From positions 1 to 7,504 of the forward strand of contig NZ_URHZ01000134.1 in assembly GCF_900547735.1 (NCBI RefSeq): DNA of 7,504 nucleotides, written 5' to 3'. Position 1 is the first letter of the stretch; each line of letters starts with the position of its first letter. A program made the translations under genes and the position numbers. Positions 1-6,344 of the stretch are shown here, one piece after another. The DNA is from an uncultured Clostridium sp. (GTDB lineage Bacteria > Bacillota > Clostridia > Lachnospirales > Lachnospiraceae). Below the pieces are notes generated by a model, which saw only the letters and a program-made list of their open reading frames with translations, was not told where the DNA came from and searched no databases.

Positions 1-26
1 CACTCCCCCGTCCGCCGTCTTACAGA

Positions 27-54
27 GGCGTCCTCGCATCTCAACTAAATCCCC
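27..54 (+). repeat. Possible intergenic repeat, left copy
   Basis: This C-rich stretch reads GGCGTC, a short spacer, then TCTCAACT and AAATCCC. The same blocks in the same order occur on the minus strand at 7364-7394, with small insertions. The match is imperfect and short, and both copies lie outside the genes. It may be a dispersed intergenic repeat or chance similarity between low-complexity flanks. The rest of 1-66 shows no convincing gene. A plus-strand gene could end here, since stop codons occur at 46-48 and 66-68, but too little sequence is present to judge. Confidence 0.3.
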
Positions 55-66
55 AAACGGCATCAT

Positions 67-106
67 AAAAGCGCACTTTATCCCCGCTCGGACAAAGTGC
101 GCTTTT
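67..106 (-). terminator. Bidirectional intrinsic terminator after purL
   Basis: AAAAGCGCACTTT (67-79) pairs perfectly with AAAGTGCGCTTTT (94-106). After one A/C mismatch, TCC (81-83) pairs with GGA (90-92), closing a six-base loop. The hairpin starts 16 bases beyond the purL stop codon. It is flanked by A residues on one side and T residues on the other, so it can end transcription in both directions. The U-run is slightly longer for plus-strand transcription (five T, then ATTT) than for purL (four or five). A convergent plus-strand gene ending left of the window would fit but is not seen. Confidence 0.9.
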
Positions 107-122
107 TATTTACAGCTTATAC

Positions 123-3100
123 TTATTTAAAATACTTCACTCCGGACTCAAATACCTTCATATCCTGGTCACCGTAGATATTGACCGCAACGCCGTCGCC
201 GCGCCTCTCCGAATGGCCCATCTTACCAAAGATACGGCCGTCCATGCTGGTAATGCCCTCGATTGCCATGTAAGACCCGTTCGGGTTCCACTCCTCATCC
301 ATCGTTGGGGTGCCGGCAAGATCCACATACTGCGTCGCCACCTGTCCGTTTGCGTAGAGGGTGTTAATCCATTCGTCGCTTGCCACGAAACGTCCCTCGC
401 CGTGTGACAGAGGATTTACGTATACGCCGCCAAGTTCTGCTTCCTGAAGCCACGGGGACTTGTTGGAAACTACTTTCAGGTTTGCCATCCTGGAAATATG
501 GCGTCCGATATTGTTCATTGTAAGGGTCGGTGAATCCGCCTTCTGAGGCTCAATCTTTCCGTCCGGAAGGAGGCCCAGCTTAATCAGGGTCTGGAAACCG
601 TTGCAGACGCCTAAAATCAGGCCGTCCCTGTCATTTAACAGTTTCTCGATCTCCTCCTGCATCACCGCGTTTCTGAATACGGTTGCGAAGAATTTAGCGG
701 AACCTTCCGGCTCGTCTCCGGCTGAGAAGCCGCCCGGGAACATGATGATCTGGGACCGGCTGATCGCCTTCTTATATTCCTCGATGGACTCGCGGATATC
801 GGAAGCGCTCATGTTGCGGAATACCCTTACAATCGCATCCGCACCGGCGCGCTCAAACGCTTTCGCGCTGTCGTATTCGCAGTTTGTACCTGGCATTACC
901 GGAATAAACACGGTTGGTTTTGCCACTTTGTTTTTGCAGATATGAACGCAGTCCGCCTTGTAAAGCTCATTTCTCACTTCCGTCTGTTTTACGCCGGAGC
1001 TGGTCGGGAATACTTTTTCAAGTGTTCCGGTCCACTGATTCAGGGCCTCGTCCATGGTAATTGCGGCGCTGCCGTATTCAAATACCGCTTTGTCCGTCAC
1101 TTCACCAATCACGGTATAGGAAATGGAGAGTTCACCCACTTTTCCGTCCGGCACTTCGCATACGATATTGCCCCAGCCGGGTGCAAAGAAGTCTCTCGGA
1201 TCCAGGTTATGCTCAACTTTTACGCCCAGCTTGTTGCCGAACGCCATCTTGCTGACCGCCTCGGCGATGCCGTGGCCCTCCACTGCATATGCGGAAATAA
1301 TCTTTCCGGCCTCCATGTCCTTATAAAGTTTCTCATAGCCGTCCATAATCTGGCCGTATACAGGAAGGTCATACTGGTCTTTTTCTATTGTAAACAGGAC
1401 AATCTTGCTGCCCGCTTTCTTAAACTCAGGCGAAACCACATGCTGTTTATCGGAAATATCCACGGCAAAGGATACAAGTGTCGGAGGTACGTTGATCTCT
1501 CCGTGCTCCTCGTCGTTAAAGGTTCCGGACATACTGTCTTTTCCGCCGATGGAAGGAAGGCCGAACCCAATCTGCGCATCATAAGCGCCCAGCAGGGAGG
1601 AAAACGGTGTTCCCCAGCGTTTCGGATCCTCCGTCATACGTTTGAAGTATTCCTGGAACGTGAAACGGATCTTTTTGTAGTCTCCGCCGTTTGCCACGAT
1701 CTTTGCAATCGAATCCAGAACCGCATAAACGGCTCCGTGGTATGGGCTCCAGCTTGAAAGGTATGGATCATAGCCGTAGCTCATCATCGTTACGGTGTCA
1801 CAGCTTCCCTTTTCCACCGGGAGCTTTGCAAGCATGGCCTGTGTCTCGGTGAGCTGGTATTTTCCGCCGTAAGGCATGAATACGCTGGCGGCGCCGATGG
1901 AACCGTCGAACATCTCCACAAGGCCTTTCTGGGAGCATACATTTAAACCGGACAGCATCTTGAGCCAGGTTTCCCTTACATCGCCCACTTCTTTCCTGTC
2001 GAAGAGATTACCCTCTTTTACGGGAACTTCTACGGTAACGGCTGCCTCCTGGTGCGCTCCGTTGGTATCGAGGAACGCGCGGCTTAAATCTACAATCGTC
2101 TTTCCTCTCCAGTTCATGACAAGTCTCGGGGACTCCGTCACAACGGCGGCCGGAATGGCTTCCAGGTTTTCCTCTTCGGCAAATTTAAGCATCTTATCGA
2201 CGTCTTTCGGATCTACGACAACCGCCATCCTCTCCTGGGACTCGGAGATGGCAATCTCAGTTCCGTCCAGACCGGCATACTTCTTCGGCACGGAGTCCAG
2301 GTCGATCTGAAGCCCGTCCGCCAGCTCACCGATGGCTACGGATACGCCGCCGGCGCCAAAGTCGTTACATTTCTTAATTAAACTGCTCACCTCAGGGCGG
2401 CGGAACAGTCTCTGAAGTTTTCTCTCGGTCGGCGCGTTGCCCTTCTGAACCTCGGCTCCGCACACTTCGATGGACGCCTCGGTATGAACCTTGGAAGAAC
2501 CTGTGGCACCGCCGATCCCGTCGCGGCCCGTGCGGCCTCCCATCAGGATGATGACATCGCCCGGATCGGATGTCTCACGGATTACGTTCTTTCTTGGAGC
2601 AGCCGCCATCACGGCGCCGATCTCCATTCTCTTTGCCACATAATTCGGATGATAAATCTCTTTTACATATCCGGTTGCCAGACCAATCTGGTTTCCGTAA
2701 GAGCTGTATCCGTGCGCCGCATCCGTCACAATCCTCTTCTGCGGAAGTTTTCCGTGAAGTGTCTCGGACATCGGTTTTGTCGGGTCTGCCGCACCGGTCA
2801 CGCGCATGGCCTGATATACGTAGGTACGTCCCGAAAGCGGATCGCGGATCGCTCCGCCAAGGCAGGTTGCTGCGCCGCCGAAGGGCTCAATCTCGGTTGG
2901 ATGGTTATGTGTCTCGTTCTTGAAGTTGACAAGCCACTCCTCTTCCTGTCCGTCAATGACAACCGGCACTACGATACTGCAGGCGTTAATCTCCTCGGAA
3001 ACCTCCATGTCTTCGAGCTTGCCTTCCTTGCGGAGTTTTCTCATTGCCATCAGCGCAAGATCCATCAGGCAGACAAATTTATCGTCACGGCCTTTGAAAA

Positions 3101-3887
3101 TTTCTTCGCGATCGGCCAGATATTTGCGGTAAGACGCCTCGATCGGCTCATTGTAGTCGCCTTTTGTAAATTCCACATTCTTAAGCTCTGTCTGGAATGT
3201 GGTATGGCGGCAATGATCGGACCAGTATGTATCGAGAACGCGGATCTCCGTCACGGACGGATCCCTCTTCTCCTCGTTTTTAAAATAGTTCTGGATGTGC
3301 TCAAAATCCTTGAACGTCATGGCCAGATTTAAAGAACTGTAAAGTTCCTTGAGGCTGTCCTGTGTAAAACCGCAGAAACCCTCAAAAATCTGCACGTCCT
3401 CCGGCTGTTCAAATACGGTTACCAGAGTTTCCGGCTTTTCATTGTTGTTCTCCCTGGAATCCACCGGGTTGATGCACAGCGATTTAACGGCCTCTGCCTG
3501 CTCTGCGGTCAGGGCGCCGGAAATAATATAGGTGGTGGCCGACTTGATCACCGGGTTTTCTTCTTCATTTAACAGCTTTACGCACTGCTCGGCAGAATCC
3601 GCTCTCTGGTCGAACTGTCCCGGCAGATACTCTACGGTGAAAATCGTGTCTCCCTCTGCTGACGGGAAACTCTCTTCATATACAAAGTCTACCGGCGGCT
3701 CGGAGAAAATCGTAACCAGGGCCTCTTTGTATACCTCCTCTGATACGTCCTCCACGTCATAACGTACTAAGACACGGACATCCGTGATCGTAGTGATCCC
3801 CAGATAACTCTCGATCTCCGTGCGCAGTTCCTTAGCCCTTACGGCAAATTCCGGTTTCTTTTCAACGAAAATTCGTCTTACACTCAT
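123..3887 (-). CDS. purL: Phosphoribosylformylglycinamidine (FGAM) synthase, single-chain PurL with glutaminase domain
   Basis: This cytosolic enzyme performs the fourth step of purine synthesis, converting FGAR, glutamine and ATP to FGAM. The product is 1254 residues, the large single-chain form rather than separate PurS, PurL and PurQ. Visible in order are a PurS-like N-terminal region (about 1-150), the linker motif YWSDHCRHTTF (221-231), the first synthetase half with FKNETHNHPTEIEPFGG (322-338) and a glycine-rich GGRTGRDGIGGATG (450-463), and the second half with PSIGGKDSMSGTF (778-790). The glutamine amidotransferase domain starts near PVMPGTNCE (996). Its triad can be assigned as Cys1095 (GVCNGFQ), His1225 and Glu1227 (GHSER). 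All key motifs are intact. The ATG at 3887 was chosen because AGGAGGT lies six bases upstream and the family's N-terminus begins there. The frame stays open 48 codons further upstream, but that part reaches into the promoter. The gene has its own promoter, leader and terminator, and no other purine gene is in the window. Confidence 0.97.
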   Translation of the reverse strand: MSVRRIFVEKKPEFAVRAKELRTEIESYLGITTITDVRVLVRYDVEDVSEEVYKEALVTIFSEPPVDFVYEESFPSAEGDTIFTVEYLPGQFDQRADSAEQCVKLLNEEENPVIKSATTYIISGALTAEQAEAVKSLCINPVDSRENNNEKPETLVTVFEQPEDVQIFEGFCGFTQDSLKELYSSLNLAMTFKDFEHIQNYFKNEEKRDPSVTEIRVLDTYWSDHCRHTTFQTELKNVEFTKGDYNEPIEASYRKYLADREEIFKGRDDKFVCLMDLALMAMRKLRKEGKLEDMEVSEEINACSIVVPVVIDGQEEEWLVNFKNETHNHPTEIEPFGGAATCLGGAIRDPLSGRTYVYQAMRVTGAADPTKPMSETLHGKLPQKRIVTDAAHGYSSYGNQIGLATGYVKEIYHPNYVAKRMEIGAVMAAAPRKNVIRETSDPGDVIILMGGRTGRDGIGGATGSSKVHTEASIEVCGAEVQKGNAPTERKLQRLFRRPEVSSLIKKCNDFGAGGVSVAIGELADGLQIDLDSVPKKYAGLDGTEIAISESQERMAVVVDPKDVDKMLKFAEEENLEAIPAAVVTESPRLVMNWRGKTIVDLSRAFLDTNGAHQEAAVTVEVPVKEGNLFDRKEVGDVRETWLKMLSGLNVCSQKGLVEMFDGSIGAASVFMPYGGKYQLTETQAMLAKLPVEKGSCDTVTMMSYGYDPYLSSWSPYHGAVYAVLDSIAKIVANGGDYKKIRFTFQEYFKRMTEDPKRWGTPFSSLLGAYDAQIGFGLPSIGGKDSMSGTFNDEEHGEINVPPTLVSFAVDISDKQHVVSPEFKKAGSKIVLFTIEKDQYDLPVYGQIMDGYEKLYKDMEAGKIISAYAVEGHGIAEAVSKMAFGNKLGVKVEHNLDPRDFFAPGWGNIVCEVPDGKVGELSISYTVIGEVTDKAVFEYGSAAITMDEALNQWTGTLEKVFPTSSGVKQTEVRNELYKADCVHICKNKVAKPTVFIPVMPGTNCEYDSAKAFERAGADAIVRVFRNMSASDIRESIEEYKKAISRSQIIMFPGGFSAGDEPEGSAKFFATVFRNAVMQEEIEKLLNDRDGLILGVCNGFQTLIKLGLLPDGKIEPQKADSPTLTMNNIGRHISRMANLKVVSNKSPWLQEAELGGVYVNPLSHGEGRFVASDEWINTLYANGQVATQYVDLAGTPTMDEEWNPNGSYMAIEGITSMDGRIFGKMGHSERRGDGVAVNIYGDQDMKVFESGVKYFK

Positions 3888-3893
3888 TAAAGT

Positions 3894-3900
3894 ACCTCCT
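3894..3900 (-). promoter_or_regulatory. Ribosome binding site fixing the purL start
   Basis: AGGAGGT is a perfect Shine-Dalgarno sequence, six bases (ACTTTA) before the ATG at 3887. It decides against the in-frame upstream starts at 4025 (ATG) and 4031 (TTG), which lie in or before the promoter -10 box. Confidence 0.93.
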
Positions 3901-3924
3901 GTTTTTCTGCTGGCAATTTGTGCG

Positions 3925-4017
3925 AAAAAAAAGACAGATGCATACTGTCCGACTACCGTCCGAGCCGCGGCCGCCTTCCGGCCGCAGTATGAAAAGTAAC
4001 TCTGTCCATCATCTGCC
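3925..4017 (-). ncRNA. Structured purL leader, candidate attenuator or riboswitch
   Basis: Read as minus-strand RNA, the leader begins at the predicted transcript start. P1 pairs GGCAGATG (4017-4010) with CAUCUGUC (3940-3933), eight pairs with one G-U. P2 pairs CAUACUG (3991-3985) with CAGUAUG (3947-3941). The 3' strands of P1 and P2 are contiguous, so the helices can stack, while an 18-base bulge separates their 5' strands. Inside P2 is a GC-rich hairpin, GCGGCC (3985-3980) with GGCCGC (3972-3967), loop of seven; base 3985 is shared with P2. A minor GAC/GUC hairpin lies at 3951-3960. Eight U residues (3932-3925) follow P1 directly. A competing hairpin, GGACAG (3950-3945) with CUGUC(U), uses the P1 3' strand and also ends in the U-run. 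GGACAG occurs again at 4007-4002 and could pair with the same target. This suggests conditional termination before purL. The ligand or trigger is unknown, and I do not recognise a known riboswitch class. Confidence 0.6.
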
Positions 4018-4020
4018 TTA

Positions 4021-4049
4021 ATCATACACAACTTTTATAGATTAGTAAA
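4021..4049 (-). promoter_or_regulatory. Sigma-A-type promoter of purL
   Basis: The -35 box TTTACT (4049-4044) and -10 box TATGAT (4026-4021) are separated by 17 bases. The -10 matches the consensus at five of six positions and the -35 at four. The 25 bases upstream are almost all A and T, resembling an UP element. The predicted transcript start lies at about 4014-4018, where the leader's first helix begins. No B. subtilis-type PurBox was seen. Confidence 0.72.
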
Positions 4050-4072
4050 ATTAATATATCTAATATTTTTTA

Positions 4073-4720
4073 TTAACAGTACTTATTTGTTTTCCGGTTA
4101 CAAACGGCCGGTAAATGAGACGTGCGATTGAGCTCCAGAAGCTTTCCAAGGCCTGATTTTTTATCGTATTCCACAATGGAGATACTTGCATTCTTGACGA
4201 TAATCTCCCGCTTCTCCTCCTGGTTTCTCAGAAGGTAGTCGATGAGATAGACCAGGATGCCTCCATGGGCGACAACGCATACATCTCCTCCGCCCAGGGC
4301 ATTCACAGTCCCAAGCATCTGTTCCACGGCGCTCCGGCTGCGGTTCATACAGGACCGCCGGAGTTCTCCTCCCGTGGGCGCCGCCCTGGCCGGGTTCTTC
4401 TCCCAGTTTTTGTAGTCCCCTGGATAGTTTTCTTCGATATCCTTCCAGGTTCTGCCTTCCCACAGGCCGAAATCCACTTCCTTCAGCTCCGGCAGCACCG
4501 TGACTTCAAGTCCCATCTTCTCCGCCACGATACCGGCTGTCTGCTTTGCCCTGAGAAGCGGGCTTGAAAAGAGCGCCCGCGCCCGGCACTCCGCCATAGC
4601 CCCTGCGAGACATTCCGCCTGCTCCATCCCGGTCTCATTTAACGGGATATCCGTCTTGCCCTGTATCTTTCCTTCAATATTCCATCTTGTCTGTCCATGA
4701 CGCAGTAAGTAAAATTTCAT
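4073..4720 (-). CDS. Histidine phosphatase family protein (phosphoglycerate mutase-like)
   Basis: The product is 215 residues, usual for the short bacterial members of the histidine phosphatase superfamily. The N-terminus LLRHGQTRWN carries the phosphate-binding Arg7 and the His8 that becomes phosphorylated. SSPLLRAKQTA supplies a second conserved Arg57, EVDFGLWEG the likely proton donor Glu81, and VVAHGG the second catalytic His152, so all active-site residues are present. The substrate cannot be told from sequence. Alpha-ribazole phosphatase (CobC), a sugar-phosphate phosphatase or another small phosphomonoesterase are possible, and no cobalamin gene is nearby to support CobC. The ATG at 4720 puts the RHG motif at the family's usual position. 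A GTG at 4750 in the same frame would overlap the upstream gene and lacks a ribosome binding site. The ATG has only a weak site and begins 13 bases after the sigma-like gene's stop, suggesting coupled translation. No GC-rich terminator follows, only AT-rich DNA leading into the purL promoter. Confidence 0.88.
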   Translation of the reverse strand: MKFYLLRHGQTRWNIEGKIQGKTDIPLNETGMEQAECLAGAMAECRARALFSSPLLRAKQTAGIVAEKMGLEVTVLPELKEVDFGLWEGRTWKDIEENYPGDYKNWEKNPARAAPTGGELRRSCMNRSRSAVEQMLGTVNALGGGDVCVVAHGGILVYLIDYLLRNQEEKREIIVKNASISIVEYDKKSGLGKLLELNRTSHLPAVCNRKTNKYC

Positions 4721-4733
4721 CGTTCCGGCCGCC

Positions 4734-5312
4734 CTACTCTCCGCTGACACTCATCGCATCGAGAGTCAGTTTCATGATATCCCGGATCTCTTCCTCCGTC
4801 ATCTTCATCCGTTCGGCCAGTTCTTCCACCGTGGCCTCCCGGCCCAGTTCCTCGGCCATGCTGGCGGAAATGTCTTTGAGGACGTTGACGCGGGCCAGCA
4901 TCTCTTCCTCGACCCTGTACTCCGAGCTCTGAAGTTCCATGGCGTCCTCAATCATCCTTCGGATGCGTTCCTCCGCCTGCCCGTTGAAATCTCCGCCGCC
5001 GTACTCCTGGGCGGTGAGCAGAAGGGCGATATTGGCTTCCTGAACGAGATCATTCATCGTGAGGCCTCTGTCTTTGTATTCCTCGGCAATTTTAACCGCC
5101 TGTCCCAGTTTTCCTTCCACCAGACGTTTTACCGCCGCCTGGCTGCCCGCTAGGATTTCATCCAGCAGACGTTCTTCTTCCTCCGGCGTGCAGGGCGGAA
5201 CCATCTTCAGTTCTTCCAGATAAAGCCGGTAAAAATCATCCCCTGTCGTGAATTCTCTCCCGCCGTCCGATTCCCCGGCATCTAAAAAATCTTTTAAGCT
5301 GTCACTTGCCAT
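4734..5312 (-). CDS. Sigma-70-like protein lacking the promoter-binding parts
   Basis: This is an acidic protein of 192 residues related to primary sigma factors but much shorter. Residues 28-57 (YRLYLEELKMVPPCTPEEE) resemble region 1.2. Residues 58-107 resemble regions 2.1-2.2, including IAEEYKDRGLTMNDLVQEANIALL, similar to the core polymerase-binding DLIQEGNIGL pattern. Residues 145-185 (ISASMAEELGREATVEELAERMKMTEEEI) resemble region 3. The expected region 2.3-2.4, with aromatic melting residues and WIRQAI, shrinks to about 20 residues around AEERIRRMIEDAM, and there is no domain 4 helix-turn-helix. It could therefore bind RNA polymerase without recognising a normal promoter, acting as a modulator or degenerate sigma, but this is inference. 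The ATG at 5312 has GGAAG eight bases upstream. It follows the AstE-like gene by 93 bases with no clear promoter or terminator and is closely followed by the phosphatase gene. Confidence 0.75.
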   Translation of the reverse strand: MASDSLKDFLDAGESDGGREFTTGDDFYRLYLEELKMVPPCTPEEEERLLDEILAGSQAAVKRLVEGKLGQAVKIAEEYKDRGLTMNDLVQEANIALLLTAQEYGGGDFNGQAEERIRRMIEDAMELQSSEYRVEEEMLARVNVLKDISASMAEELGREATVEELAERMKMTEEEIRDIMKLTLDAMSVSGE

Positions 5313-5405
5313 CTTTTTAACTTCCTTCCTTGAATGTTCCTCTCTGTTCTACGCCCCGCTTCCCGCCTGAGGCCGCGGCATCCGGTATGGACATTCCCGC
5401 CGCAC

Positions 5406-6344
5406 TCACGCGTGGAGGCGTCTGATAATCTTAAAAACAATCGCCCTCTCCATCACAAGCGGCTGGGAGTGGGCAAAAAACACAATTCCATCCGTGGGGG
5501 CCAGAATCTGGCTTACCACCTCTCCGCTTCCGGGTTCTATGATCGTTGCCATCAAATCGCCCCGCAGAACCTCGCTCCCCGGCTCCGCTTCCCGGCAGAA
5601 GAAACCGGCGCGGTCTGTTTTTACACTGGTCAGATCCTCCTCGCGGATCACACTCGCTATATAGCCGCTGTGGCTGTTATAACGGATAATTCCCATCCTC
5701 GTCAGAAAACGCAGGACACTGGAGGCCGCCTGCTTCGCGGACGGCTCGTCAATTATCTCCGTGGATGCGGAAAATACGGTAAATGCATTCGTCCCGTTCA
5801 TCTGCCAGTTGTAATTCAATGTGGCCGTATCGTATGGCGTCGGCTTGCGCATCACCACATAGGGCAGGCCGAAGAGATTGGCCAGTCCCGGATTGTGGTA
5901 TCCCGTTTCCATCATGCGGACGTGGGGCGCATAGTCTCCGGTCATATAGAGACTTCCAAACTGTATCCCATAGCCGTAATCCTTCACCTTGCCGAAAATG
6001 CCGGCGGCCAGTCTCTTCGTCGTCTCGCCGTTCTCATCTCCCGGAAAAAGGCGGTTGATGTCGGAATTGTCCGTAGACCAGAAGTGTTTGCCCACATTCA
6101 TCGCCGGATGGTTGACCGAGGGGATTACGAGGATCTCATTATCCCCCACAATACCTCCGTGCATCTCTATCTCCTTCAGCATCTTAACCAGGAGCGAACA
6201 GATATAGAGTGGCTGCACCTCATCGCCCCGGAGCGAACCCACAATGCAGGCCGCCTTACCGCCGTTTTTGCCGAAACGGTAGCCGTAAATATTAAAATCA
6301 TCCCTGTGGATGTTCTTCATCGAGTAAATCAGTTCGTGTTTCAT
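5406..6344 (-). CDS. Diverged AstE/AspA-family protein without the zinc histidines
   Basis: This 312-residue protein belongs to the succinylglutamate desuccinylase/aspartoacylase family of the zinc carboxypeptidase fold and is a paralogue of the neighbouring 6344-7279 product. The shared frame is visible as CIVGSLRGDEVQ (33-44), PSVNHPAMNVGKHFW (75-89), the substrate-pocket DINRLFPG (95-102), and a C-terminal beta-rich region ending LAPTDGIVFF (281-290). The metal site is altered: the first histidine of HGDE is Arg39, although Glu42 remains, and the IDVH motif has become IQFG (127-130). The catalytic glutamate is also not at its expected place; the nearest is Glu196 in ASTEIIDE. It may be a pseudoenzyme, a regulatory partner or a subfamily with another chemistry. 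Its ATG overlaps the upstream stop codon by one base (TGATG), with GGGAGGTG seven bases upstream, so the pair is translationally linked. Confidence 0.85.
   Translation of the reverse strand: MKHELIYSMKNIHRDDFNIYGYRFGKNGGKAACIVGSLRGDEVQPLYICSLLVKMLKEIEMHGGIVGDNEILVIPSVNHPAMNVGKHFWSTDNSDINRLFPGDENGETTKRLAAGIFGKVKDYGYGIQFGSLYMTGDYAPHVRMMETGYHNPGLANLFGLPYVVMRKPTPYDTATLNYNWQMNGTNAFTVFSASTEIIDEPSAKQAASSVLRFLTRMGIIRYNSHSGYIASVIREEDLTSVKTDRAGFFCREAEPGSEVLRGDLMATIIEPGSGEVVSQILAPTDGIVFFAHSQPLVMERAIVFKIIRRLHA

Noticed and set aside
942..1757. Open reading frame of 271 codons on the plus strand
   Set aside because: It lies entirely opposite the conserved synthetase part of purL. Its translation shows no recognisable domain and no ribosome binding site was noticed.
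2484..3332. Open reading frame of 282 codons on the plus strand
   Set aside because: It is antisense to the most conserved purL motifs and its composition is rich in His, Arg and Cys, as expected for a shadow frame.
3958..4014. A 19-codon leader peptide frame starting ATGATG in the purL leader
   Set aside because: It starts within a few bases of the predicted transcript start with no room for a ribosome binding site. Its product has no run of regulatory amino acids, so peptide-based attenuation is not supported.
3925..4017. Known guanine, PRPP (ykkC) or ZTP riboswitch
   Set aside because: The conserved loop and junction sequences I know for these classes are not present, although the overall layout is riboswitch-like. 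A covariance model search could overturn this.
4041..4080. Terminator between the phosphatase gene and purL
   Set aside because: Only weak AT-rich pairing (five pairs around ATTAG/CTAAT) is visible and it overlaps the purL promoter, so it is better explained as promoter sequence.
4073..4720. Naming the phosphatase cobC
   Set aside because: The catalytic motifs are shared by the whole histidine phosphatase family, and no cobalamin synthesis gene or cobalamin riboswitch is in the window.
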